Below, in pieces: positions 9,310 through 19,171 of a stretch of DNA of 64,000 nucleotides. Location of the stretch: positions 1-64,000 of the forward strand of contig NZ_RXHS01000014.1 of NCBI RefSeq assembly GCF_004138125.1. The letters are read 5' to 3'. Within the stretch, counting starts at the first letter, position 1, and each line of letters starts with the position of its first letter. Origin of the DNA: Seramator thermalis. GTDB lineage: Bacteria; Bacteroidota; Bacteroidia; Bacteroidales; Dysgonomonadaceae. The notes under the pieces are model-generated. The model had not been told where the DNA came from, did not search any database, and was given only the letters and a program-made list of their open reading frames with translations. Made by a program: the position numbers and the translations under genes.

Positions 9310-11976
9310 ATGATGAAAAAATATGCTGATTTATTTGTTTTTGTGCTCTCGTTTTCTCTGCTATTGCTACTTTCAAAACAATTAGTTGCAAATACGTCTT
9401 CTCCTTTCAAAACTATAAAAATTGCCTGCATAGGGAATAGTATCACTGCAGGTGCGGGGGCAAGTGATCCAATCAAGAAAGGATATGTCGGTGTTTTATC
9501 CGCAATGATGGGTGCGGGTTACGATGTCGAAAATTTTGGCGTAAGTGGAGCAACAGCATGTAAAAATACGCATAAGCCTTATGTTGATACTCCGGCATTT
9601 CAGAAAGCCAAAGATTTTCTGCCCGACATTGTTACGATTGCATTAGGAACGAATGATTCTCAACCTAAAGTTTGGAATACAGGAGATTTTTCTAAAAATT
9701 TCGAAAAAGATCTTGCCTCGATTTGTGATGAATTTATTCAATTGCCTTCAAAGCCAACCGTTTATTTGTGCCTGCCAATACCCATCATGCCGAACAATCG
9801 ATGGCCACATCAGCCAGATGTGCTTGTCAATGAAATTATTCCGTTGATAAAAAAAGTTGCTGAAGAAAAAGGCTTAAAAACCATTGATCTGTATTCCCCT
9901 TTGATCGATAACCCCCAATATTATGAGGATATGTTGCATCCAAACGATGTGGGACATCGCGTAATCGCCGAACAAATCTATCGAACATTGAAACCCGGAT
10001 ACGATTTTTCAAAATTAAAAAGAGAAAAATTAAACCGAGGTTTGGTGGCAATTAGAGAAGACGACAAAACAGTGAACATCAGCTGGAGATACTTATCTTC
10101 CGATTTATCGACAACTACCTTTAATATTTACAGAAACGGCAAAAAAATAAATGTAACCCCCATTGCTCAATCTACTTACTTTAAGGATACCAATGCTCCA
10201 AAAGGAGTGTTGACATATGAAGTCCGACCGGTTGAATACGGTATAGAATCAGCAAAAGAAAAATTTTCTTACACATTAAAAGATACAAACTCAATCGGCT
10301 ATTTAAATATCCCCCTCAATATTCCTCCGGAAGGGATAACTCCGAATGGTCAAAGCTATTCCTATCAAGCCAATGATGCAAGCGTTGGGGATGTAGATGG
10401 AGATGGCGAATACGAAATCATCCTCAAATGGGAACCTACCAATGCTCACGACAATGCCCACGATGGATACACGGGAAACGTATATATCGATTGTTACAAA
10501 CTGAACGGCCGGCAACTTTGGCGAATCGATCTCGGGAAAAATATCCGTGCAGGAGCACATTATACGCAATTCATGGTTTTTGATCTGGATGGAGATCTTA
10601 AAGCTGAGGTGGTGATGAAAACGGCTGACGGAACCATTGACGGAGAAGGTAACGTTATCGGGAACGAAAAAGCAGACTACCGCAACAAAAATGGAAGAAT
10701 ACTGGAAGGTCCGGAATTCCTGACCGTCTTTGAAGGGAGTACAGGCAAAGCTTTACAAACCATAGACTATATACCACAAAGAGGCCGATTGGAAGATTGG
10801 GGCGACTCCGAAGGCAACCGATCCGACCGCTTTCTGGCTTGTGTGGCTTACCTCGATGGCGAATACCCGAGTGTGGTAATGTGCCGAGGCTATTACACGC
10901 GTACCGTACTGGCTGCTTTTGACTGGAAAAACAAAAAATTGACCAACCGATGGGTTTTCGATTCGAACACCAAGGGCAACGAAGCTTATGCCGGTCAGGG
11001 GAATCACAATTTACGCGTCGGAGATATCGATGGCGACGGATACGATGAGATTGTGCATGGTGCATGTGCCATTGACCATAACGGACAAGGTTTGTATTCT
11101 ACAGGATTAGGACATGGAGACGCTCTGCATCTGACGGCTTTCGATCCTTCGAGCAAAAAGCTCCAGGTGTGGGATTGTCATGAAAACAGAAAAGACGGAT
11201 CAACATTTCGTGATGCAGAAACCGGTAATATAATCTTTCAGGTACCAAGCAATACCGACGTAGGGCGCTGTATGGCTGCCGATATCGATCATATCCACAA
11301 AGGCGTAGAAATGTGGTCACTTGATTCGCACGGCATAAGGAACATAAAAGGTGAAGTAATCAATCCCTCTCTGAAAGGTGTTTCCATAAATATGGCTTGT
11401 TGGTGGGACGGTGATTTGACGAGAGAGTTGCTCGATGGAACCCGCATAACGAAATATGATTACTTAAACGGAGACTCCGATCTTCTTTTCGACTGTGAAG
11501 CGTGTCTGAAAAACAATGGTACAAAATCTAATCCGTGTTTCTGTGCCGATATATTGGGCGATTGGAGAGAGGAAGTCATCTGGAGAACAAAGGACAATAA
11601 AAATCTTCGCATCTATATTACCCCTTACGAAACTCCCTATAAGTTTTATTCGTTGATGGAAGATCCCATTTATCGAATAAGTGCCGCAACACAGAATGTA
11701 GCTTATAACCAACCGACACAAGCCGGTTATTATTTCGGGAGCGATCTCGGTAAGATTTTTCCACAAAAAGAAATCCGGACAACAGAGGATAAAATTTTGC
11801 TCGATGCCGGAATGGATTACGATTCCTACAAATGGTCGAATGGAGAAACTTCAAGAATGACCATCCTCGATAAAAAATCCGAGACATGCGGGAAACCAAT
11901 CGAAATAGAATTGGAAGTTACCTACAAAGGTGGTAAATTTAATGACCAAATCAACGTTACTTTTTTAAATAAATAA
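9310..11976 (+). CDS. fusion: SGNH esterase + PL11 rhamnogalacturonan lyase
   Basis: An 888-residue exported two-domain enzyme. Residues 35-230 are an SGNH/GDSL hydrolase: IGNSITAG with Ser44, ALGTND with Asn115, and DMLHP with Asp207 and His210. From about 238 (LNRGLVAIREDD) to about 800 it is a PL11 lyase with metal-binding loops DVDGDGEYE, DLDGDLKAE and DIDGDGYDE. The last 80 residues (LLDAGMDYDSYKWSNG) resemble an Ig-like module found in Bacteroidetes secreted proteins. The likely combined role is to remove acetyl groups from RG-I and cleave the exposed backbone. It starts the downstream enzyme operon and is 2 bp from the next gene. Confidence 0.88.
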   Translation: MMKKYADLFVFVLSFSLLLLLSKQLVANTSSPFKTIKIACIGNSITAGAGASDPIKKGYVGVLSAMMGAGYDVENFGVSGATACKNTHKPYVDTPAFQKAKDFLPDIVTIALGTNDSQPKVWNTGDFSKNFEKDLASICDEFIQLPSKPTVYLCLPIPIMPNNRWPHQPDVLVNEIIPLIKKVAEEKGLKTIDLYSPLIDNPQYYEDMLHPNDVGHRVIAEQIYRTLKPGYDFSKLKREKLNRGLVAIREDDKTVNISWRYLSSDLSTTTFNIYRNGKKINVTPIAQSTYFKDTNAPKGVLTYEVRPVEYGIESAKEKFSYTLKDTNSIGYLNIPLNIPPEGITPNGQSYSYQANDASVGDVDGDGEYEIILKWEPTNAHDNAHDGYTGNVYIDCYKLNGRQLWRIDLGKNIRAGAHYTQFMVFDLDGDLKAEVVMKTADGTIDGEGNVIGNEKADYRNKNGRILEGPEFLTVFEGSTGKALQTIDYIPQRGRLEDWGDSEGNRSDRFLACVAYLDGEYPSVVMCRGYYTRTVLAAFDWKNKKLTNRWVFDSNTKGNEAYAGQGNHNLRVGDIDGDGYDEIVHGACAIDHNGQGLYSTGLGHGDALHLTAFDPSSKKLQVWDCHENRKDGSTFRDAETGNIIFQVPSNTDVGRCMAADIDHIHKGVEMWSLDSHGIRNIKGEVINPSLKGVSINMACWWDGDLTRELLDGTRITKYDYLNGDSDLLFDCEACLKNNGTKSNPCFCADILGDWREEVIWRTKDNKNLRIYITPYETPYKFYSLMEDPIYRISAATQNVAYNQPTQAGYYFGSDLGKIFPQKEIRTTEDKILLDAGMDYDSYKWSNGETSRMTILDKKSETCGKPIEIELEVTYKGGKFNDQINVTFLNK

Positions 11977-11978
11977 AC

Positions 11979-14120
11979 ATGAAGAAAAGAGCTCCTATCG
12001 TGTTCTATATTTTAGTATGCACCCTTGCTGTTGTACCTGTTTATGCTCAAAAAAAGCAGACAAAACAAACCGATGCGGATGTACCACTGCATCTCATGCA
12101 ACCCAAATACCCAATCCCGTACGGTATACCCGATCAAAAAGAGATAAAAAACGATTTGGACAAAATTTTAGGTTATTTGGAAACGACTACTCCTGCACAA
12201 ATCGTCGATGCAAAAACTGGAAAAGCGATAATGGATACTTCGGAATTCGATCAAAATACAGCGCTAAAAAAAGGAGATTTCCGAATCACAAGCTACGAAT
12301 GGGGTGTAACCTATGCCGCTATGCTTTCAGCCGCTGAAATAACCAACGATAAGCGCTATGAAAAGTATGTTTACGATCGTTTCAATTTTTTTGCTGACGT
12401 TTTCCCTGTCTTTAAAAAGCTATTTAACGATTACGGACTCATCGATCCACAAATGCGTCAGATGGTAAAGCCCAAAGCCTTGGACGATGCCGGAGCTATG
12501 TGTGCTGCAATGATAAAGGCGCAGCGAATGGATCAAAATTTAAATCTTCGCCCGATTATCGATAATTACATGAATTACATCATGTATAGCGAATATCGTT
12601 TGTTCGATGGCACTTTTGCGCGTAAGCGGCCACAAATGAATACGGTATGGCTCGATGATATGTTTATGTCGATACCTGCGCTTGCACAAATGGGCGCTTT
12701 AACAGGAGACAATACATATTTCAATGAAGCTGCAAAACAGATACAGCTTTTTGCTACCAAAATGTTTGTCAAGGACAAAAATCTATTTCGACATGGATGG
12801 GTTGAATCTGCTCCGGAACATCCTTCATTTTTTTGGGGAAGAGCCAATGGATGGGCATTACTTACCTTGGTAGAAACACTCGATATTTTGCCGGAGAACC
12901 ATCCTCAACGAAATTTTATTCTCAATCTGATGAAAAAGCATATTCAAGGATTGGCAGCTTGTCAATCAGGCGACGGATTTTGGCATCAGTTGCTCGATCG
13001 ATCCAATTCTTATCTTGAAACTTCATCAACAGCTATTTATACCTATTGCATCGCCCATGCAATCAACAAAGGATGGATAGACGCGATTTCTTATGGTCCG
13101 GTTGCTATTTTGGGATGGAATGCAGTTTCGACTAAAATAAACGATAAAGGCCAAGTTGAAGGAACTTGCGTAGGAACCGGCATGGGATTTGATCCCGCTT
13201 TCTATTATTATCGGCCTGTGAGTGAATATGCTGCGCATGGTTATGGGCCGGTAATATGGGCCGGATCGGAAATAATCAAATTAATCAATACGCAATTTCC
13301 TAAAATGAACGATAGTGCGGTACAGTTTTATACTGCAAAACAATTCACTGATTCCCCGATTTTTAGTGTAGGAGATCCATCACGTCCTAATGAAATAATA
13401 GCCGGGAATTCCCGAAAAAATGAAAATCCGGTTGTTTTTCTTATTGGCGATTCGACCATGAAAAACGGTAGAGGAAAAGGCGACAACGGCCAATGGGGTT
13501 GGGGCAGTTTCTTTGAACAGTTTTTTGATACAACTCGCATTTCCGTTGAAAATCATGCACTGGGAGGCAGAAGCAGCCGTACTTTTTACACAGAGGGATT
13601 ATGGGATAAAGTATTGCTCGGCATACAATCTGGCGATTTTGTATTTATCCAGTTTGGACACAACGATGGAGGTTCTCTCAACACAGGAAGAGCAAGAGCA
13701 TCATTAAAAGGTATCGGAGAAGAATCGCAAACCGTTATCATGGAAAAGACAGGCGGACCGGAAGAAGTATATACGTTTGGACATTATCTCCGAATTTACA
13801 TCCGTCAAACAAAAGCTCGTGGAGGAATCCCCATCGTACTTTCTCCTACCCCCAACAACAAATGGGATGGTGGAAAAATGGCACGAAACGAGACTTATCG
13901 TCAATGGGCAAAAGAAGTTGCAGAGCAAGAAGGAGCTTATTTTATCGATATGAACGACCTGATCGCAAAAAAATATGAAGCACTGGGTCCCGAAAAAGCG
14001 AAAGATCTATTTAAAGACAGCGTGCACACTTCGCGTGAAGGAGCCATCTTGAATTGCGAAGCACTCATTGAAGGCATTCGCAATATTCCCGAACTTTCTT
14101 TAAACCAATACATCAAATAA
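11979..14120 (+). CDS. fusion: GH105 unsaturated rhamnogalacturonyl hydrolase + CE12 acetylesterase
   Basis: A 713-residue exported protein with two catalytic modules. The N-terminal part (about 45-430) is a GH105 (alpha/alpha)6 barrel with DDAGAMCAAMI, WLDDMFMSIPALAQMG and WGRANGWALL. It should remove the unsaturated GalA left at the non-reducing end by PL11. The C-terminal part (about 480-710) is an SGNH rhamnogalacturonan acetylesterase: LIGDSTM with Ser492, FIQFGHNDG, and DSVH with the Asp-His pair. Stand-alone versions of both enzymes follow in the operon, so this may be a paired or differently located form. The signal peptide is clear (MKKRAPIVFYILVCTLAVV). Confidence 0.9.
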   Translation: MKKRAPIVFYILVCTLAVVPVYAQKKQTKQTDADVPLHLMQPKYPIPYGIPDQKEIKNDLDKILGYLETTTPAQIVDAKTGKAIMDTSEFDQNTALKKGDFRITSYEWGVTYAAMLSAAEITNDKRYEKYVYDRFNFFADVFPVFKKLFNDYGLIDPQMRQMVKPKALDDAGAMCAAMIKAQRMDQNLNLRPIIDNYMNYIMYSEYRLFDGTFARKRPQMNTVWLDDMFMSIPALAQMGALTGDNTYFNEAAKQIQLFATKMFVKDKNLFRHGWVESAPEHPSFFWGRANGWALLTLVETLDILPENHPQRNFILNLMKKHIQGLAACQSGDGFWHQLLDRSNSYLETSSTAIYTYCIAHAINKGWIDAISYGPVAILGWNAVSTKINDKGQVEGTCVGTGMGFDPAFYYYRPVSEYAAHGYGPVIWAGSEIIKLINTQFPKMNDSAVQFYTAKQFTDSPIFSVGDPSRPNEIIAGNSRKNENPVVFLIGDSTMKNGRGKGDNGQWGWGSFFEQFFDTTRISVENHALGGRSSRTFYTEGLWDKVLLGIQSGDFVFIQFGHNDGGSLNTGRARASLKGIGEESQTVIMEKTGGPEEVYTFGHYLRIYIRQTKARGGIPIVLSPTPNNKWDGGKMARNETYRQWAKEVAEQEGAYFIDMNDLIAKKYEALGPEKAKDLFKDSVHTSREGAILNCEALIEGIRNIPELSLNQYIK

Positions 14121-14154
14121 AAACCTAAAACGAATCATTAAAATAAAACGAATT

Positions 14155-14469
14155 ATGAAACGAGAAGCTTTTAAAATGTATCTGAAACCCGGCTACGAAG
14201 CCGAATACGAAAGAAGACACCGTGAAATCTGGCCGGAAGTAAAACAGTTATTAAAAGAATCCGGGGTATCGGATTATTCCATTTACTGGGATAAAGATAC
14301 CAACATCTTGTTCGCGGTTCAAAAAGTCTCGGGAGAGGCTTCCTCTCAGGATTTGGGAGATAACCCCATCATTCAGAAATGGTGGGCATATATGGCCGAC
14401 ATCATGGAAACCAACCCTGATAATTCGCCCGTTTCTATCCCCTTGAAAGAAGTATTTCATATGGATTGA
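14155..14469 (+). CDS. rhaM: L-rhamnose mutarotase
   Basis: A 104-residue cytoplasmic protein without signal peptide, of the usual RhaM length. It begins MKREAFKMYLKPG and has the family features YERRHREIWPEV (His in the active-site region), YSIYWDKDTNILFA and the C-terminal QKWWAYMADIMETNP. RhaM interconverts alpha- and beta-L-rhamnopyranose and so helps rhamnose enter catabolism. It is the only intracellular sugar-processing gene in the locus, which supports a rhamnose-containing substrate. Confidence 0.93.
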   Translation: MKREAFKMYLKPGYEAEYERRHREIWPEVKQLLKESGVSDYSIYWDKDTNILFAVQKVSGEASSQDLGDNPIIQKWWAYMADIMETNPDNSPVSIPLKEVFHMD

Positions 14470-14497
14470 CACTAATAACAAAGAAAAAAGGAGAAAC

Positions 14498-15781
14498 ATG
14501 AAAGATTCGCATCATCCAAAAATTTATTTTCAACTGCTTTTCATTGTCTTTTTGCTAACAACCATGAAAGCGGGAGCAATCGAATATAAATTCAATTTCG
14601 GTGCTGCCGACAAAAAAGGGTATTGGAACATAAAGCATTCCACCGTTTATGGCCCTACATCTCCTTTTGGATATGATATGAATACTGTTCCTAAAGACAA
14701 TGACCCCTATTTTTTCTCGGTCACATTACCCGAAGGAAACTATAAGATAACGGTAGTTCTCGGAAATAAAAAAGAAACAACCAATACTACCATTCGAGCA
14801 GAATCACGGCGGTTGATGCTTGAAAATGTGAAAACCTCACGGGGAAAATTTGTCACCCGTTCGTTCATCGTAAACATCCGCAACACAAAAATTGGAAATG
14901 ACGATTCCGTGAGAATCAAAAAGCGGGAAATCGGGAAACTAAATTGGGATGACAAACTTACGCTGGAAATCAATGGGGAAAAGCCCGGCTTGGTAGAAAT
15001 GGTCATCGAAGATGTGAATGTTCCCACACTTTTCCTTGCCGGAAATTCGACAGTGGTTGATCAGGATGAAGAGCCATGGTGTGGATGGGGACAGATATTG
15101 CCGCGTTTTTTAAAGCCAAAGATAGCCGTAGCCAATTATGCCGAATCGGGAGAAGCTGCCAACACCTTTATTTCCTCAAAACGATTGGCCAAATTGCTCA
15201 CAAAAATGGGGAAAGGCGATTATCTATTCATCGAATTCGGCCATAACGATCAAAAACAAAAAGGGCAAGATATAGGTCCTTACACGAGTTTCAAGAAAAG
15301 TTTGAAATACTTTATCGATGAATGTCGAAAAAAAGGCGGCATTCCCGTTTTAATAACACCGGTTAATCGACGCAGTTTCGACGAAAACGGCAAAATAATC
15401 AACACCCTGGGAGATTATCCCGATGCCATGCGTCAGTTGGCAAAGGAGGAAAACGTCATGCTGGTGGATCTAAATCGGATAACCAAAACATTGTATGAAG
15501 CATGGGGACCCGAAGAATCAATAAAAGCTTTCGTGCATTATCCTGCAGGAACATTTCCAAATCAAATCCAACCCTTAGCAGACAATACCCATTTCAATAC
15601 ATACGGCGGGTACGAAATCTGCAAATGTGTACTTAAAGGGTTGATCGACAACAATTCACCATTAAAAAAATACATCGTAAAAGAGGTGTGGACATTTGAT
15701 CCGGCTCATCCCGATGATATAAACAACTTTTTTATTCCTCCTTCTCCTTTTTATTCATTAGTAAAACCCGATGGAAATTAA
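14498..15781 (+). CDS. rhamnogalacturonan acetylesterase, CE12 (SGNH) with N-terminal beta-sandwich
   Basis: A 427-residue exported esterase. The signal peptide is followed by a galactose-binding/malectin-like region (about 28-170, YKFNFGAADKKGYW). The SGNH domain has LAGNSTVVD with Ser184, FIEFGHNDQ and DNTHFN with the catalytic His. It should release acetyl groups from GalA in RG-I so that the lyases and GH28 enzymes can act. Its end overlaps the next gene by 11 bp. Confidence 0.9.
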   Translation: MKDSHHPKIYFQLLFIVFLLTTMKAGAIEYKFNFGAADKKGYWNIKHSTVYGPTSPFGYDMNTVPKDNDPYFFSVTLPEGNYKITVVLGNKKETTNTTIRAESRRLMLENVKTSRGKFVTRSFIVNIRNTKIGNDDSVRIKKREIGKLNWDDKLTLEINGEKPGLVEMVIEDVNVPTLFLAGNSTVVDQDEEPWCGWGQILPRFLKPKIAVANYAESGEAANTFISSKRLAKLLTKMGKGDYLFIEFGHNDQKQKGQDIGPYTSFKKSLKYFIDECRKKGGIPVLITPVNRRSFDENGKIINTLGDYPDAMRQLAKEENVMLVDLNRITKTLYEAWGPEESIKAFVHYPAGTFPNQIQPLADNTHFNTYGGYEICKCVLKGLIDNNSPLKKYIVKEVWTFDPAHPDDINNFFIPPSPFYSLVKPDGN

Positions 15782-17036
15782 AAACAATCAAAAGATGAAT
15801 ATGAAAAAAAATTTAATGCTTGCCTGTTTATTTTTTATTTTTTTATCTCCTATTTTCGCACAGCAAATAACTGACGAAGAGGCCATAAGAAAAATAGCCG
15901 AAAACATATTGGCTCAACCCGTTACACAGTTTGTGGGAGTCGATAATGGCGTTATCTACAACAGCACGGAAGAAATTCCCGACGGCGTTGAGGTCAAATT
16001 CAGAAGTCCGCTTGCGGAATGGCACTATTCCAACGGTGTATTGGATATGGCCATGATACGGTTAGGCAAATACCTCAATGAGCAAAAATACATCGATTAT
16101 GCCAAAAACCACGTCGCATTCGGCTTTAAGAATTATGAATATTTCAAAAACACCTTCAAAAACGATCGGAAGCACTGGCACTGGCCTTTCGGACAACTCT
16201 GGAACATGAAAGAGCTGGACGATTGCGGTGCGATGGGGGCCGCCGTAATCGAGGTATATCAATTAGAAAAAAAGAAAGAGTACCAAAATTATATCGATAA
16301 AGCAGCCGACCATATTATGAACAAACAGGATCGGTTGCCTGATGGCACGCTTTGTCGCACATTTCCACGTAAGATGACCGTTTGGGCCGATGATGCGTAT
16401 ATGGGAACCTCCTTTCTAACACGGATGGGGAAATTGACCGACGATATCAACTATTTCGATGAGTCCGCACGCCAATTGTTCAATATCGACAACTATTTGT
16501 GGTGTCCCGAAAAACAACTCTACTATCATTGCTATTATACCGATTTTGAAAGAAACGGCGTTGCATTCTGGGGAAGAGCAAACGGTTGGATTATAGTATC
16601 TCTTGCCGATCTGATCGAAGCCATGCCTGAAAACCATCCTAAACGTAAGGGACTCATCCAACTTCTCGAAAAACAAATTGTCGGTACGTCACGATGGCAA
16701 AACGCAAATGGCATGTGGAATCAGTTGTTGGATAAAAGTGATTCATACGACGAATCATCCATTACCGCCATGTATGTGTACGGCATCGCCAAAGCCATCA
16801 ACAACAACTGGATCGATCCATGCTACGCAAGTATTGCCAAAGCGGCATGGAGAACGTTAAAAAATAATGAAATAACTTCTGACGGTCGCTTTACCAACGT
16901 TTGTGTGGGCACAGGCATCAGCGATGATTTGCCATTTTATTTTAACCGTCCGGTCGGCGATAACGAAAAGCACGGCCTCGGACTAATCATTAATGCCGGA
17001 ATTGAAATGATGAAACTCAACCAAAGCAAAAAATAA
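15771..17036 (+). CDS. GH105 unsaturated rhamnogalacturonyl hydrolase
   Basis: An exported GH105 enzyme of about 420 residues. The first ATG overlaps the preceding gene. Internal starts at 15795 or 15801 give a cleaner signal peptide (MKKNLMLACLFFIFLSPIFA) and may be the real start. Family motifs include WNMKELDDCGAMGAAVIEVY, TVWADDAYMGTSFL, FWGRANGWIIVSL and WNQLLDKSDSYDESS. It removes the 4,5-unsaturated GalA from lyase products. Its stop codon overlaps the next start (TAATG), so the genes are translationally coupled. Confidence 0.92.
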   Translation: MEIKNNQKMNMKKNLMLACLFFIFLSPIFAQQITDEEAIRKIAENILAQPVTQFVGVDNGVIYNSTEEIPDGVEVKFRSPLAEWHYSNGVLDMAMIRLGKYLNEQKYIDYAKNHVAFGFKNYEYFKNTFKNDRKHWHWPFGQLWNMKELDDCGAMGAAVIEVYQLEKKKEYQNYIDKAADHIMNKQDRLPDGTLCRTFPRKMTVWADDAYMGTSFLTRMGKLTDDINYFDESARQLFNIDNYLWCPEKQLYYHCYYTDFERNGVAFWGRANGWIIVSLADLIEAMPENHPKRKGLIQLLEKQIVGTSRWQNANGMWNQLLDKSDSYDESSITAMYVYGIAKAINNNWIDPCYASIAKAAWRTLKNNEITSDGRFTNVCVGTGISDDLPFYFNRPVGDNEKHGLGLIINAGIEMMKLNQSKK

Positions 17037-19171
17037 TGAAAATAAGGACTCCTTTGTTTATCGTTTTTTTGGTATTTACCCGTCTTGTTTTCGGCTTCAA
17101 CATATCCAATCTCGAATGGGCTAAAGATGTGGGAGCACGTACCATACCGCAAGGTGTAGCCGTTTTTAGTACAACGGACTTTGGAGCGGTTCCGGATGGG
17201 ATCACCTTGAACACCAAAGCCATACAAGCTGCCATAGATGCATGTGAAGAAGCAGGTGGCGGAATAGTTACCTTCTCACCGGGCAACTACCATACAGGAG
17301 CCATTTACCTGAAAAATAATGTTCATCTTCATATTCCTCAAGGTGTTACATTACTGGGAAGCCAACAGCTGGAAGACTACCCCGATATTCCGACACGTGT
17401 AGCAGGAATAGAAATGGAATGGCCTTCGGCATTGATAAACGTTATCGGTAAAAAAAATGTCATGATTTCGGGTAAGGGAGAAATTGATGGAAGAGGAAAA
17501 CCGTTTTGGGATTCGTATTGGGAAATGAGAAAAATATATGAAGCAAAAGGATTAAGATGGATTGTAGACTATGACTGTAAACGGCCACGAACAGTTCTCG
17601 TATCTGAATCGGAAGATGTGACCATCAAGGATCTGACATTTAAACGAGCCGGTTTCTGGACAATTCATCTTCTTTATTCCCAATACTGTTCAATAGATGG
17701 TGCTGTTATCCGTAACAATATTGATGGTCACGGTCCAAGCACAGACGGTATCGACATCGATTCTTCATCGCGTATTTTGGTGGAAAATTGCGATATCGAC
17801 TGCAACGATGATAATTTTTGTCTCAAAGCCGGCAGAGATGCCGACGGTCTGCGTATAAACCGCCCAACGGAATACGTTGTGATCCGTAACTGCATCTCAC
17901 GGGCTGGAGGCGGACTCTTAACCTGCGGTAGCGAAACCTCCGGAGGTATCCGATATGTATTGGCCCACAACCTCAAAGCACAAGGGACAACAGTAGGCAT
18001 TCGATTCAAATCGGCGATGACGCGTGGCGGAACTGTTCACCATATCTATCTTAAAAATATTGTGATGCAAGAGGTGGGCACTGCCATCGAAGCTACATTA
18101 AATTGGAATCCTTCCTACAGTTATTCCACATTACCGGAAGAATTCGAAGGGAAAGAACTGCCGATTCACTGGCAAAAAATGCTGCAAAAAGTTGAACCTC
18201 CGGAATTAGGCATCCCTCACTTTAATCATATTTACCTTTCCGATATTAAAGCCCACAACGCAAAACGAGCATTTCATGTTGAAGGAAGTGAGGTTTCGTT
18301 GATTGAGAATTTTAATGTGGAAAACATCGCGATTCATGCACAAACTGCGGGGAAAATTGAGTATGCCGGAAACTGGAACACAAAGAATGTAGCGATAGTG
18401 ACTGCCGATCGTCTTCCCATAACCATTTCCAACTGCGAGAACGTCTCCTTTGCCACAAACGGAAAAACCGAATCGGGTTACATTTATCCACTCAAAAAAC
18501 AGAATCATATTTCCATTCTAGCCGCAGAATTTCCCGATTTTATTTTTCACCTGCCCGAGATGGCCGGAAACCTCAAATTCGGTATCGTAAAAGATGACGA
18601 GAGCAAATGGATAAAAGATGCGGAGCAGATAAAAAGCGATTTGAAGGACCTTGTGCTGACGTATCGCATTGCCGATCCTTTTCTGAACAAAGGCGAAATA
18701 ACATGTAAAGCCATCCCTCTGAAAAACACCAACGGCATTTTGATCGAAGTATCGGCAAATCGCTTACCTGAAAACGTTCACCTTTTTTACACCTTCGGCG
18801 GAGCTTACGGTAAAGTGCTCACACAGGATGAGCCTCATGCTCTGTTGCCAAGGTACTGCAAAGACAATGTATTCAATGTGGAACGGACCTCCTTTACGCT
18901 TTATTACGGTGAAAGCGGAAATTTGAAAGTTCTTCAAGGGATACTGCCTTTAACAGCCGAAATCCGCATATCCGATGCCAATAGACAAACGTCACCATTG
19001 GCATTGCACAATTCGGGGAAAAAAACAGATGCTCCCGTTCTTACAGCAATAATCCCTTTGGAAAACAACAAAAAAGAGTATTTTTGCATTTACCGGCAAA
19101 ATGCAAAGGCAGATTACAATTATTTTATACTGCCTGAACTTTTTGAAAAAGAATCAAAAGGAACACGATGA
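17036..19171 (+). CDS. GH28 family polygalacturonase/rhamnogalacturonan hydrolase with C-terminal extension
   Basis: A 711-residue exported right-handed beta-helix enzyme. The N-terminal pectate-lyase-like stretch reads FGAVPDGITLNTKAIQAAID. Catalytic acidic residues lie in STDGIDIDSS and CNDDNFCLKAGRD, and GSETSGGIRYV continues the active-site face. The GH28 helix occupies about 45-500. The last 200 residues are an extra domain of unknown function, making the protein longer than a typical GH28. It is expected to hydrolyse GalA linkages in RG-I or homogalacturonan pieces. It overlaps the next gene by ATGA. Confidence 0.9.
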   Translation: MKIRTPLFIVFLVFTRLVFGFNISNLEWAKDVGARTIPQGVAVFSTTDFGAVPDGITLNTKAIQAAIDACEEAGGGIVTFSPGNYHTGAIYLKNNVHLHIPQGVTLLGSQQLEDYPDIPTRVAGIEMEWPSALINVIGKKNVMISGKGEIDGRGKPFWDSYWEMRKIYEAKGLRWIVDYDCKRPRTVLVSESEDVTIKDLTFKRAGFWTIHLLYSQYCSIDGAVIRNNIDGHGPSTDGIDIDSSSRILVENCDIDCNDDNFCLKAGRDADGLRINRPTEYVVIRNCISRAGGGLLTCGSETSGGIRYVLAHNLKAQGTTVGIRFKSAMTRGGTVHHIYLKNIVMQEVGTAIEATLNWNPSYSYSTLPEEFEGKELPIHWQKMLQKVEPPELGIPHFNHIYLSDIKAHNAKRAFHVEGSEVSLIENFNVENIAIHAQTAGKIEYAGNWNTKNVAIVTADRLPITISNCENVSFATNGKTESGYIYPLKKQNHISILAAEFPDFIFHLPEMAGNLKFGIVKDDESKWIKDAEQIKSDLKDLVLTYRIADPFLNKGEITCKAIPLKNTNGILIEVSANRLPENVHLFYTFGGAYGKVLTQDEPHALLPRYCKDNVFNVERTSFTLYYGESGNLKVLQGILPLTAEIRISDANRQTSPLALHNSGKKTDAPVLTAIIPLENNKKEYFCIYRQNAKADYNYFILPELFEKESKGTR

